From Vigna angularis (taxonomy: Eukaryota > Streptophyta > Magnoliopsida > Fabales > Fabaceae), in assembly GCF_016808095.1 (NCBI RefSeq), contig NC_068974.1:7192001-7256000 (forward strand): 64,000 nt of DNA, given 5' to 3'. The notes under the pieces were generated by a model, which saw nothing but the letters and a program-made list of their open reading frames with translations, searched no databases and had not been told where the DNA came from. Positions 36,651 to 48,700 of the stretch are shown piece after piece; the first letter of the stretch is position 1, and every line of letters begins with the position of its first letter. The translations under genes were made by a program, and so were the position numbers.

Positions 36651-38417
36651 ATGGCATCAGATGGTTGTGACCCTCCTATTCCACCTTCAGCAAAATCAGA
36701 TAAGGAGAAGGGCAAGAAGAAATCTTATATGGTCAAGTTGTTAAACCGTTTCAATAACGTAAATGCTTCAAGTAGTCAGCCATCTACACCTACCTCTACC
36801 TCCACTGCTAGATTTGTTCCACCACCATTACAAGTTCCTGGTTTGACACCTACTCCACCACCAATTCCACCTTCGTTGGAAGTTCCTCCTTTCACACCTA
36901 GTTCACAACAATTTGCTGCTGATCAATGGAGATCACCCTCCCCCCATGTTGGTTCTAACCCAACACTTCCCACAAATATGCCATCACCATCTCCTATAGG
37001 GGATAACCCTCCACGTTCAAGTTCAGCAGCCAATGACTTTGAAGATGTTTCCAACAATCGTCCAATCATTACACCTATTGGAGGAGGGTAAGAAAACATC
37101 AATTTAATGTTCCAAGCATATACTGTATTATTCTAATATTTGACTTTTATTTTGGTATAGCTTTTATCCAACAAAAACAGCATCCAAAGCAATCACAGCC
37201 ACCATCAAGGCACAGTTTGATGAGCCATGGGTGACATGGGGACAAATACCTCAGACACGAAGAGATGTTTTCTTTGAGCGTTTTAAGGTACACTTGTGTT
37301 CATTTACATTATGTACTACAGTTAATTTTAAATGTTAAGGTCCTCAATTATCTTATCCAATATTCATCTTTTTTGTCAACAGAGAAAGGTTTCATGGAGG
37401 TCTAACCATGAAGAAAAGGTGAAAAAAAATTTCCACACAAAAGCATCTCATAGATTATCTGAGATGTTTAAAAAAGCTCGAACAGAAGGAAAAAAACCTG
37501 ATTGGATGGGGGATATTGTTTGGAATGGTCTTTTGGAGAAGTGGAACATGCCACTTTATAGACAAAAATGTGAAACGGCCAAAAAGAACAGGACATCTGA
37601 CAAGGGTGGTTGTTTGCACACTGGGGGATCCATTAGCGTGCATGAGCATGCAATTCGTCTGGTACATATAAATTTATTTTTACATTTCTATACGGATAAA
37701 CTTTAAAAATATTTGATGTTAACAACTTACATCTTCTTTGCTTGCAGTCACAGGAGCTTGGTCGGTCAGTGCATGTTGATGAAATATTTCAGCAGACACA
37801 TATTCGAGCATCAACAGGAGAATTTGTCGATGAAAGGTCTAGGCGGACACATGTTAGTTTCTACTAACTTATTCTTTATTAGGTTATATAATTCTTAGGT
37901 CTATCTATTTAACGATAATCATGTATTCATTTAACAGGAAGAGTTTGAAGCCAGATTTTCTCAAATAAGATCTGAGACAGCATCCGTTGGGGCTTCAACA
38001 TGTGCTCCCCTAGACCATGCAGATGAGGAAAGATTGAGGAACCAATGTTGGTTGGATGTTGCTGGTGGAAGGTACAAGGGACGCGTATACGGCATTGGAA
38101 ATGTCAGTGCTCAAGATGACTGTGTCGATAGTTACATACAACAGACACAGGCATCTTCTTCTCAGCAACCGATTGCAGAGGACATTCTTAACCTCCACAC
38201 ACGAGTATCAACCCATGATGACCAACTTCGACAGATGAACTCTCAATTGCAAGGCTTTATTGGTGTCATGATGCAGTATCTTCCACCTCCTGCAGCCGCA
38301 ATTGCACAACAATTTCTTCAATCCCAGAATCAGCCACAAGCTAATGTTCAACCACAACAACCACAGCAACCAACAACAGATCAACCACAAGATGATACTG
38401 TTTATGGAGATTACTAG
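36651..38417 (+). CDS. CACTA-2 TNPA/Ptta-type protein (Transposase_24), intact
   Basis: Five exons, 36651-37087, 37161-37287, 37383-37661, 37748-37852 and 37938-38417, with GT-AG introns, give 1428 bases and 475 residues without stops. Residues 1-145 are low-complexity, Lys-rich then Pro/Ser-rich (PPPLQVPG, PTPPPIPP). Residues 146-325 match the Ptta/En/Spm plant transposase domain (PWVTWGQIP, FERFKRKVSW, HEEKVKKNF, GSISVHEHAIRL, FVDERSRRTHEEF). The rest holds a coiled-coil-like stretch (HDDQLRQMNSQLQGF) and a Gln/Pro-rich tail. In En/Spm the equivalent protein binds subterminal repeats to pair the ends and acts in the nucleus. Its natural targets here would be the TATACGGA arrays at 23420-23575 and 38700-39190. 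It follows the transposase gene on the same strand, the usual CACTA order. Confidence 0.88.
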
Positions 38418-38697
38418 TTATGTTTTTAGAAGTAGGACATGTGTATGACTCACACTTATTTCCTCAATGACTTTTTTCATGTTATTTGAACTTATTATGA
38501 TTAACAATTATGTAAACTTTCTTGTTATGATTAATGTGAAATGCATGTTTGTAGGTTTTAAAGACTTAATTTATTTATCAAATTTGTGAATGGATATAAT
38601 ATCCAGGTCTTGTGAATTGTCTGTGTGGTATGGGCAGGTCTTGTAAACTGTCTCTTTTTGGATGTTGGATGACCAGGTCTGCTATTCAAGTCAAGCT

Positions 38698-39212
38698 GTA
38701 TGTAATTTATATACGGAATATCCGTATATAACTTATATACGAAATATCCGTATATAACTTATATACGGAATATCCGTATATAATATCCCTATATAAGTTA
38801 TATACGGATATTCCGTATATAAGTTATATACGGATATTCCGTATATAAGTTATATACGGATATTCCGTATATATGTTATACACGGATATTCCGTATATAA
38901 GTTATATACGGATATTCCGTATATATGTTATACACGGATATTTCGTATATAAGTTATATACGGATATTCCGTATATAAGTTATATACGGATATTCCGTAT
39001 ATAACTTATATACGGATATTCCGTATATAACTTATATACGGATATTCCGTATATAAGTTACATACGGATTATCCGTATGTAATCTTATCTACGCCCTTTT
39101 TATATACGGATTTTTGACCGTATATAATCCGTATATAACACCACTTTTTATACGGATTTTTGATGTTATATACGGATTTCGGCCGTATATAAATGCGATT
39201 TTTCTTGTAGTG
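38698..39212. repeat. CACTA-2 right subterminal array and terminus
   Basis: At least thirteen copies of a near-palindromic word of about 25 bp, TTATATACGGATATTCCGTA type, are packed between 38705 and 39075. Sparser TACGGATTTTTG units follow, then the TTCTTGTAGTG end. The first three copies have the ACGGAATATCCG centre; from about 38795 the centre flips to ACGGATATTCCG. The array is denser than at the left end, giving the element strongly asymmetric termini. Confidence 0.92.
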
Positions 39213-39698
39213 ATCTTTGATTTGTGGTTCCCTATGGGTGCGGCTAGGAAGAAGAATGTGGTGTTCTTTGTACTTTAAGAGGGTTCTAAAAGGGGTGTTT
39301 GCAGGAGAAGATTATTCTTGCTGCAGGTTTTTGTATTGGCTATATTAGAATAGTGAGTTAGAGAGGTTGCTTACATTTTGACAGGTTGATCGTTGTAAAA
39401 GTCTTGTAAAAACTCATATCTCTATAGTGCAATTGGCTTTCAATCTTAGGTTGATTGGAAGGACACTGGATGTAGGCATTGAGGCCGAACTAGTATAAAA
39501 ATCAAAGTTTGATTTTTTCTTCTCCCTATCTCTCTACATTAATCGATTACATATTGTCATCAATTGATTGAGCATATTGTTACATTGCATGCATATTGCT
39601 TACTGTCCAAGAAAGGTTTAAAGAATCATACCATTTGCATAAAAGATTTGAAAAGTGTTTATTTTGATAAAACACCAATTCACCCCCCCCCCCTCTTT
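39213..39698 (+). repeat. Copia LTR, right part, split by CACTA-2
   Basis: Continues the LTR that stops at 23398. It contains TGGATGTAGGCATTGAGGCC and AACACCAATTCACCCC, both shared with the LTR copy at 63240-63460, and a TAATCGATTA dyad at 39540/39560. The final dozen or so LTR bases seen in the other copy are missing; sequence changes at about 39699. Confidence 0.8.
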
Positions 39699-39700
39699 GG

Positions 39701-40097
39701 GACTAAAATTGGACAGATAACTTTTCGTCAAATGGGATTTGTTTCCCGTGGATGTGTGCTTGTTCACAAGGATGAAGACAATCAAGATGAAGAAGATGAT
39801 GACATGGATGCCCAAATGGCAGAACCAGTAGGAGTTGCTACTCCATCCGAAGCTAGACCATTTACCATGCCTTCATCCTCTTCTCTGACCATGGAAGAGT
39901 ATTTTGCCAATCTATCTAAACAGATGGAGGATATGAATTTGTCTCATCAAGCGCGATTTGATCAAATCATTGAAATGCAGCAAACTCATCAAGATTATGT
40001 CTATGAACGGTTTGAAGATTTTGATACTCACTTAGGCAACATTGAGGAATGCCTAAATCTTCAACCTCCCAAACGTCCCTCATGTCCTACTTTTTAG
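39701..40097 (+). pseudogene. 3' end of a copia-associated extra ORF ('plant transposon protein' C-terminus)
   Basis: An open frame joined to the LTR end reads KIGQITFRQMGFVSRG, then an acidic DEDNQDEEDDD stretch, a Ser-rich linker and a probable coiled coil (MEDMNLSHQARFDQIIEMQ). The layout matches the C-terminal half of the extra ORF after pol in SIRE-like elements, whose N-terminal half resembles 309-2727. Gag and pol are absent, so an internal deletion has joined the LTR to this 3' region. The open frame extends back into the LTR (39564), but the start is artificial. Confidence 0.45.
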
Positions 40098-40199
40098 AGA
40101 TTAGATAATTGCCTATTATGTGTTATCTTTGATATTTTGAGTGAATTGTACTTTCCTTTGCATAAATGAATAAAATTTCTTCATTTTCCTTCATTGCAT

Positions 40200-41330
40200 A
40201 AATTGACTTTTTGAGGGGGAGAACATTTTGAGGGGGAGTATGTTAGCTTTTTGCTTATTATCAAAGAGAGGGAGAAAAACTTCTAGTACAGTTACTACTA
40301 ACTTGTTCTATGTTTGTAAGTTTTAAATCTGTACAGATATTCAAATATGCTTTTAAACAAGGGATTTTTGATCATCATCGAAAAGGGGAAGTTACCAATG
40401 AGGACCATTGGTGTCTTGAAGATAATGATTTTGATGATGCTACAAAATGAAGAACTTGAAGACTCTACTTGTAATTTATTTAAAAGCATTTCTATAGAAT
40501 CAAGTGTAATAGGAATAACTTTGATAATGCAAACACTTAGAAGTTTTCCTCTCTTTAGTAAATTTGTGCAAATAATCAATTATTTGGTGAGATAATCGAT
40601 TATCACGAGCTCATTTGGAAAACCATTGCTCGCGCAAATAATCGATTATTGCTCGAAATAATCAATTATTCTAGTTTGAGTCAGTACTGCCCAAGTCTCG
40701 CAGATAATCGATTATTCCTCAGGATAATCGATTATCACATTTTGAAAAACCCCATAACGGACACGAATAATCGATTATCACTTACAATAATCGATTATCA
40801 CTAGTAGTTGGGAGTTGTCTTTTTAAATTCTGACCTCTGGGCTATATATACTTTTTACCAAACCCTTAGTCAGTATCTATGCCATTTGAGAATATAGTTT
40901 GTCTGAGGAAGTTCTCAAGTGATAGTGTTGCTCTTGTCAAGTCTTGTGAATAAGAGAAGCTCGCGCTTAGTGTGTCTTTGGTCGGAGCGGTTCTCTTCAA
41001 GTTGACTTAGCAGTTTTCTTCCGGTTCGTTTGTCGAAGGAAGGTTCTTTCATTTGTTTGTCGAAGGAATGTGTTTTTTGTTCTTTGCTCATTTCATTATC
41101 TTGTAATCTGTGCAACAATATTTTTAGTGAAAAAGGTTAATAATTATTTATAGTGATTAACGACTGGACGTAGAATCTTTTTATTCGAAATAGGATAAAA
41201 TTTTTGTGTTGATTTTCTCCTTCCTACACTCTTTAAACTTTTAGCACATCAACTGTTTGATAAAAGTTTTTTAAGAAAATTAAATTTTTAAAATAGAGCA
41301 TTGTATCTTATTTGTTGACCGCTACACGCT
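40200..41330 (+). repeat. Copia 3' region and LTR fragment with four TAATCGATTA dyads
   Basis: GAGGGGGAGTATGTTAGC and TCAAAGAGAGGGAGAA (40205-40275) are polypurine-tract-like words of SIRE-type elements. They are followed by LTR-like sequence (GATTTTGATGATGC at about 40430; ACTGGACGTAGAATC at 41164, the usual near-end word). Four dyads start at 40573/40593, 40639/40659, 40705/40725 and 40768/40788, all exactly 20 bp apart. A TATATATAC box at 40846 may be the LTR promoter. This LTR differs from the one split by CACTA-2. Confidence 0.65.
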
Positions 41331-42596
41331 TTCTGCTTTTCAAAAATTTGTTTTTACTTCGCTGCGCGACTCGCTGGTATCATTAACCTACTCCCGTCTC
41401 TTTTCACATAAAGGCTTCATGAAACTTTAATTAAAACAATTTAAAAAATATTACATTTCTGAAATAATTTTAGGTTTTTCGATCACTAAAATTTGACATG
41501 ATTTAAATAAACACCTCAAATTAAAGAGGTTATTTTAGTCCTTCAAATTTAATTAAATATTATTGTAATTTCTTAATATTAAATTTGAGAAACTAAAAAA
41601 CGTTTTAAATTTTTTTATCCATCAAATTTAATGTTTAATAACTTAAAATATGGAGTTAAAGTGAGCTTTGGTTTAATTGTAAAATGCTAAAAATTAGAGT
41701 TATTACATATTTCAGAAAATAAAATTATAATTAAGAATAATTTTTAAAAATATTCTTACCATAAAATAAAAAATTATCATCTTCAACTTCGTCCCAATCT
41801 AACATTTATGTAACTAGAATAAAGAGCGGAAAAAACACTACTTAATGACAATGAAAGTGCAAAGACTTCAGAATTGGACTGAGTTTCATATCGTAATCAG
41901 AGTCTTCCAACTAATAACCAAGTGGTATTTCGCAGTTGACGTGTGTAAGTCATACTCCTTGCTTTTTCCCGTCCAAATTTTCCACAAATATTTCAGGTAG
42001 TATTTAAGGCAGATATTTTATTTTGGGTTAAATATTGTTCTTTGTTTTTGTCTTTAAGGTAAATTATATACTTTTATAATTTATACAAATCATATAAAAA
42101 TATTATTTCTATCAAATGTTATGTGCAGAATATAATTTTTACATGTTATCTATTAAAAAAAACCATATTTAACAGAAATCATTTATCAGAAGTTAATATA
42201 ATTTCAAGAATAGATCTAACTATTGAAAATTTGTTTTATTTAAAAATTTACTTTTAGCCCTCAGGAATATTCTTTAGATTTATTTTAAACCTTATTAAAT
42301 AAATTAAATTAAATAAATTTATAATATTTTCTATAAACAAATAATTAAAATTAACTTATAATTCTAATAAATTTTATTTATTTTTGTTTTCCCTTCCTAT
42401 TTTTTTCTTCTTCAAAACTTGCGCCTATCTTCCAAAAACAAACATATATTTAGTTTAATGATAAAATATTCTTATAAAATATAAAATATATTTAACCTTT
42501 TATTTTTAAAATATATTTGTTCACAACCTTTTATTTTCTTTTATATCATAAATTATAAAGACTAGTTTAACTATAAAACATAATTTTTTAAATAAT

Positions 42597-42638
<42 letters not shown>

Positions 42639-43844
42639 CCGTATAATTTTTAACTATGATACCATATAATACAATATATTCCAAATACTTATGGTGAAGA
42701 ATAATTTCATGTAATTTTTATTTGTTAATAAAATAAAAATAATAATTATGAGATTAAATAATAAATAATAGATAATGATTAAATAATTAATATTGAATAA
42801 TTTATATTGTCATGTTAAAAACCTAAATGGTTTGGAACGAATAACTATTAAGAAAGTAAAATTGGGAAAATAAAAGACTAGATGAAAATTAGATCTAATG
42901 GAAAAAAATATTAAGTGTTCATATATTATGGTTAAAAAACTTGAACATTTCTCCTAATATAGTTTACTTTTTAATTAAAGTAATATTTTCAAAATTTAAA
43001 TGTAAATCACATAATTAAGAGACAGAAATAACTGTTATTCATATAAATTAATATTGATTTATATCGGAATATTTTAAGTACATGTTAAAAATTTCTTGAT
43101 ATATAAATTTACATTTTGTTGCGAACGCTTTTGATAATGTAAACATTTCAACTTCGATCATAACAATTAAAAATGAAACGAATACTAAAATTTTACATAT
43201 GTCTCAATCATTCTCCTTATATATCACATACCTAAGTGTAAAATATATAGTCATCAATTTTGTAACAAACTTTATTTCTAGATTTCATAACAATACTACA
43301 TTGACACGTATAATTTAAAGAAAGTAAAAGTTTTGCGTCAACGACGGAATTTCTCAGAAAACAAATTTAGTTCAAACACGTTTTATGAGGGACCTCTAGA
43401 CTTCAAATAATAAAAACTAGGTCAATGTCGAGTTGCGTATAGCTGAATATACTATTTTTCTTTTATATTAAGATGAATTAACATTTAAATTTTTATTAAA
43501 AAAGTGTTGACATTGATAATATATTTTGTATAGAAAGAGAATTATCTAAGAATTTTTTTCGATATATATATATATATAATTAATGAAAGAAATAGATGGT
43601 TAATTTCATTTAATATATAAAAGTAATTCTTTTATTTAGAGATGACAAAATAGTGATATGCATAAGAGTATCTTTATTTTCATCCTTTTGTTGTTTTAAG
43701 TAAAAATTCATTTACATTTTTTTCACTGGTCACATTTTTATTTATATTGGTACTTATCTTTTTATTATTTATTTATTTATTTTTTAATGAGAGAAGATAA
43801 AAATCACTACAAAATAAACATGATATCATTGAAAGGATTTCAAA
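41331..43844. other. AT-rich intergenic DNA
   Basis: No open frame or domain is recognised. A pure (AT)n microsatellite of 37 bases lies at 42601-42637 and a shorter one at 43563-43578. Old unrecognisable repeat debris is likely. Confidence 0.5.
42601..42637. repeat. AT microsatellite
   Basis: Uninterrupted AT dinucleotide run of 37 bases. Confidence 0.97.
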
Positions 43845-45189
43845 CCCTAGTGAAAAAATCACTTTCTATAATAATTTTTTATATCAGTTATAATTCATAT
43901 AGTATAATAAAGGATGCGATAGCAATATGGTAAATAAGTAGAACACTTTCTATCCTAGTTAGACTTAGAGTCGATATAAAAAGTGAAACAATGACAATTT
44001 GGTAATTAAGTATAAGACTTTCTATAATGGTTAGACCAAGAATTGGTATAGAAAGTTGACATGGTGAGATTATGGTAACTAATAGTAATTAAGTATAAGA
44101 CTTTTTATGTCGGTTAAACCTAGAATCGGTATATATAGAAAGTGAAGCTAAGAAAGGGACTAAATCGTAATCCCTTTTGCCTAAAATCATTCAATTTGTT
44201 TTCTGCATCGCCAACTCTCCATCTTCAATGGACTCCCGACTACCATTTGTCATCTTCAACTCCATACTCATCCCTTATTCATCTTCATCCTTATCTTCCA
44301 ACATAGACATGCACCTCCATCTTCTTCTTCGCATCATTGCCTCACATATACAAAACATTGTCGACGATTGCCCTAGACTGCCACTGTTAATTTTGGGAAG
44401 CCAATCACCGATCTCATCCTCCCATAATTTAATTCCCAGATTCTGGCAACGAGAGCATGAATGAGCTCTACCTTATTCTTCACCAATGACGATTTTGTGC
44501 AAAGGTTTCTCTTATTACCTTTTGATCCTGCATTACCTTTGTGTCAACTAGAACGCATTAGCCATTGTCATTGGCTTCCATCACCACACTCACTAGACAA
44601 AGTCACCTTTGTTTTTCCCTTGACATCTTCCTTTCGTACGTTGCCTTCACAATAGCCATTGGCCATTTCTCTATACTTCCTAACCCTCGCTGGAGTAGGT
44701 CCTTTCACGCACAACCTTCACACTGGCCATTGGCCATTTCTCTTCCTCACGAGCTCATCGCAAGCACATCACCCTTAGAGCTCGCACCCTAGGCCCTCAT
44801 TATTGGCATCGACAAGGTCTAACTTTTTTTTACCCTCTTTCACAATTTTATTCATATCTTGATTGGATTCACCACTTGGGGTTGTTTCTAATTTAGGGAT
44901 GGAAAATTAAATGGATATGGAGAAGCTGAGAATTGTTGCATTTTGCTTTGATTTTGGTTTTGTCTGGATGAATGTAACAAAATTTTTGGTAAGTAAAGCA
45001 TTACTTTTTCTGTAATCTTTATTATACCGGTTGTGAACTTAACTGGTATAAAAAAGAGAACTTTTTATATTGGTTTTTGAATCGGTTTAAAAGAGTGAAA
45101 ACTTTCTATATAGTCTATTTCTATATCGATTTTGGAATTGGTATAGAAAGTCTTTCTAACCAATATAAAAAGGATTTTTTGCACCAATG
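43845..45189. mobile_element. Non-autonomous CACTA-like element
   Basis: The left end CCCTAGTGAAAAAATCACTT aligns with the reverse complement of the right end, CATTGGTGCAAAAAATCC, as diverged CACTGGTGCAAAA-type termini. Inside both ends the words ACTTTCTATA and CGGT(A/T)TA recur in opposite orientation, at least four on the left (43870-44150) and six on the right (45020-45165). That is a subterminal-repeat layout. The middle (44170-44820) has short frames but no recognisable domain. Flanking triplets AAA and AAT do not match perfectly. Diverged ends make it old. Confidence 0.65.
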
Positions 45190-45793
45190 AATTGTCAAAT
45201 ATCGAGAAAAATATTATATGTGCTTAAGGTTATCTAATAAACTATTAGTGTTTTGGTAATTTAAAATGGGGATGAGTATAAGGATGAGAACATATTGGAT
45301 GGGAGCAAGGAAGAGACATATATGTATACACATATCCCCATCCTCATTCCCAATTATAAAAGGTAAATATTATACCTGTACCCAATCAATGTGAAAAATT
45401 TTCATCAAAATCAGGACAAATTCGAACAATACCCATTATAAATGATTTATTTGTCATCCTTACTCATTTCTTTATCTTCTATAATTTAAATATTGATATA
45501 ATAGAGGATATGAAAATTGTTTTTTTCTTTAATTTTAGTACTTTTTCCTTAGCTTTAAATCACTTCTATAATAAAAAATCTATACAATGTTCAACCTAAC
45601 CCATGATACTTCTTATCAAAAAAAGTGTAGGACTAATAAAGTTGAAATGCATCACAAAACTATAACCTTTCTCTTCTTCTTGAAACCCACATTTTGGTCC
45701 AAATATGGCCTATCTCATGTGCTGTGGGACTCCAAGCTTTTAACACAGCTATACATGAAGTATAGGAAAGGGGAGAGAGCGGGAGGAGGGGGA

Positions 45794-45817
45794 GGGGGGG
45801 GGGGGGGGGGGGGGGGG
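45794..45817 (+). repeat. Run of 24 G within a G-rich tract
   Basis: A perfect G24 run sits inside a GGA/GGGG-rich stretch at 45775-45855. Such runs are unstable and hard to sequence; the exact length may be an assembly estimate. It could form G-quadruplexes. Confidence 0.95.
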
Positions 45818-45954
45818 AGGGGCAAGGATGGGGGTGGGGCGAAGGCAGGGGGTTTGTCGAGCAAACCAGTTGCATATCAGTGTTTTACAACTATTGCAAT
45901 GATTAGACAATCTACAATAATTGTTAGACGCTTGTATATTTTTTAAGACAAGAT

Positions 45955-48700
45955 CTTCTATATTTAAACGTTCTCAAATGTTTTGAAGTTTATCAAACAA
46001 CAATAAACGCAATGAGCATATATGACAAAGTGTCATCCTTAGGAAATTAATATAGTTCGAAGATAAGCGTTTTGTGAAAAAGCTTTATGAAAATCTAAAT
46101 GTTTGAAGAAAAGCTTTAGTAAACGTACTAATATATGAGTAGACGCACTACTAAACAATTTCCTCAAAAAATGCGTCAATGTCCTATATAAGAGTCATGC
46201 TAAACGCGCTCGTGCTATACTTTGCTAAACAATGCTAGAAAAGCTTTTCTTGAAAGATATAAACATTGTTCCAAGAACCTATGTTGAAAGATATCTTACT
46301 AAACACGTTCTTGAACCAAACGAATAATCACTAAATAAAGCGATGTTAGGAAAGTGTTGCACAGGCTAAAGAATACATTGTACCAAATAATGTTTCAATC
46401 CGACGATGAAACTTTAATAAATTGCTCGGTATCTTTACAAAAAAGCCTAAACGATGCAATCTTGCTTAAGAAATAGAAAATTTGAAAAACTTATAGTTGT
46501 TCTGAACACAAATTAAAGAACAGTAAATGCATAACAGTTCAAAACAACAAAAGTGACAAGAAAAAAGGCATATCTACCTAGATGCATATCTTCTCTACTC
46601 TGTGCAGATGAATGAAGATGTAGCTCTTATGATGAAGTGTTACATTCCAGAAACGTGATGGTGCCCTTGCGAGTTGGGGTTTATGTGTGAAGATCAAGTC
46701 AGAGATATTATAACTGGTTTTTCAAAACCAGACATAATATATTATCGAAAATTTTCACCCTATTCATGTATTATAACAGGTATCTATAACTCCATTATAA
46801 TATGTTTTGAACTTATTTACAAGTTTGACATCGCGTTTTATATTATGACTGATATTCATAACTCCGTTATAATACGTTTTAAAATTATTTACAAGTTTGC
46901 CACCATATTTCATATTATGACTGATTTCCAACTACGTTATAATATGTCGTCATAAAAGGTTATTTTTCAACTAGTGAGGTGTGGAAAAACGCTATAAGGG
47001 GGTTGAATAGTGTTTAGTAGATCTTTTTCGCGACTAAAGATTTAAGCATGATGTACGTAGCACTTATGAGTTAGTCATACTTTGTCTATAAATGTTATTC
47101 CATAAAGATCAAAACTCAATGAAATAGTTAGTTATGAAATTGATTGCTATTGAATTGTTTTGAAACAACGCGCAAGATAGTTATTTATAGGATTTTTTCA
47201 ATCTTGACGCAATATAATCGATTACGGAATTTATGTAATCTATTAAGTTTTTCCTTCTACTTTAACAGATTCTCTCAGGTTTGCTTCTATTTTGATTTTA
47301 ACATATTATATAATGCATACAATCGATTATATAATTCTCACAAGCCAACAATAAATTTATTTGACCATTAGAAACACTTCAGGCTTTAAATGAAATTGAT
47401 TTTGGCAAATGAAACATACTTAACCGATTATGCAACTTATGTAATCGGTTATGTCAACACTTAAGCAAATTTTCAAATCAATTTTCGTTCTAAACAGATT
47501 AATACACTAATTAAACATATATTGGCATAACAATGTGTTTTAATCAATTATACAACTTATGTAATCAGTTATTACATAATGTTTTGCCCCTATTAAACAT
47601 TCAAGCAATCTAGAGAAATCTAACAGATTATATACATTGCTTAACCGATTATTTCTTCCAGAAATAAAATGTTCAATCAGTTTTAAAGCATGATTCATCA
47701 ACAAATAGTGAATACATATATCAAACACAAACACAATAAGGATAAAGCAATTGTTTGCCATTTATTGTGCAAGAAACTATAAAACCATTCTTTTGTTCAT
47801 AATAAAAAACATAGATACAAAGGGTAGGTTTAGCTCCCCCTAACAACAATCTTCTTGCATAGCTTATCTTCCTCTTCATCATCTTCTTCTTCTTGTCTTC
47901 TATTTATACACCTTGGTGATATAACCATTATGAAGCTTGTCTTGAGATTTGATAATATGACCTTTTGTTGAGACAAAATCATATATGCACCTAAACTCTC
48001 TCATGTTTTGAAGTTTAACCAAATAACATTAAAACGGGATAATAATCTGAAGACAAGTTAGGATGAAAACACAAAAGACTTAACACTCAAATTGCCAACA
48101 TAGAAAATCTACACAAGACTTAGAACCCGAATCTCCAATGTAGAAAACCTTAGGAAAACACTTAGGTTCTTAGGAAACAGAAAATCTAGGTCAAAAACAC
48201 CTAGACACTGTGCTAAATGATTGTTATGCATAAAGCGTCTAAGAGAGTTAAAATTAAATGCTTAAAGCTTATCATACCCAAAAGGTATTCAATTTAGCTC
48301 TCGAAAACATACCATGTCAAGATGATATCTTTCACAAAACACACTAAAAGATTAAAAGCTTAGAATACAAAAGAAAACATAAACAATCTAAATGTTATCT
48401 GTCTAAAGGAGAGATTAAGATCAAAGCAAGCGTTTACTTTCCTAAATGATACCATGAGCTAAAACAATACTTCGTCCAACGATGAAGTCTTACTCAACGC
48501 TTGGTATCTTTAAAAGAAAAGCTTAATTGTCAAATGCTACCTTAACGGTAGGAAATCAAAAAGTACTTTGTTGTTCTGAGCAAGCGTTAAATGACATTAA
48601 ATGCTCAATGTTAAAAAATAACCAAAGTGATAAGAAAAGATCTATCTGTTGAATGCACAATTTACTCTACTCTTTGCAGATAAGTTATTCTACACGCATC
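45955..48700 (-). mobile_element. Decayed copia-type element or nested LTRs, antisense
   Basis: Two diverged direct repeats face the same way. The first (about 45955-46640) and second (about 47985-48700) share TGTTTTGAAGTTTA, ACGATGAA...GCTC/TTGGTATCTTTA and TCTACTCT(G/T)TGCAGAT in the same order. Between them, GGGGGTTGAATAGTGTTTA (47000) and TAGCTCCCCCTAAC (47831) look like antisense LTR and polypurine words. Three TAATCGATTA-type dyads lie at 47215/47236, 47421/47442 and 47541/47562. No gag or pol is visible. The repeats may be LTRs of one internally deleted element or two nested relics. Confidence 0.45.
46775..46945 (+). repeat. Direct repeat, about 77-bp unit, two copies
   Basis: CATAACTCCGTTATAATACG... 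repeats the preceding CTATAACTCCATTATAATATG..., followed in both by TTATTTACAAGTTTG and TATTATGACTGAT. Two copies plus a partial third. Confidence 0.7.

Larger units (their letters stand above)
23399..39212 (+). mobile_element. CACTA-2: nearly complete 15.8-kb CACTA transposon
   Basis: The left end is CACTACAAGAAAAT (23399) and the right end TTTTTCTTGTAGTG (39199-39212), giving 13 bp of perfect terminal inverted repeat. Both sides carry the same 3-bp target duplication ATC (23396-23398; 39213-39215). Both termini contain arrays of near-palindromic TATACGGATATTCCGTATA-type subterminal repeats. Inside are a TNPD-type transposase (30578-34264, one stop) and an intact TNPA/Ptta-type gene (36651-38417), plus apparent captured exons. 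Removing the element restores a continuous copia LTR. The intact ends and near-intact genes suggest a recent insertion. Confidence 0.95.

Noticed and set aside
44177..44792. Three short plus-strand frames in the non-autonomous CACTA-like element
   Set aside because: Ser/Leu/Pro-rich low-complexity peptides with no conserved motif and no splice structure that joins them.
45587..45946. 119-residue frame containing poly-Gly
   Set aside because: The glycine run is just the G24 tract; the flanks have no similarity to a known protein.
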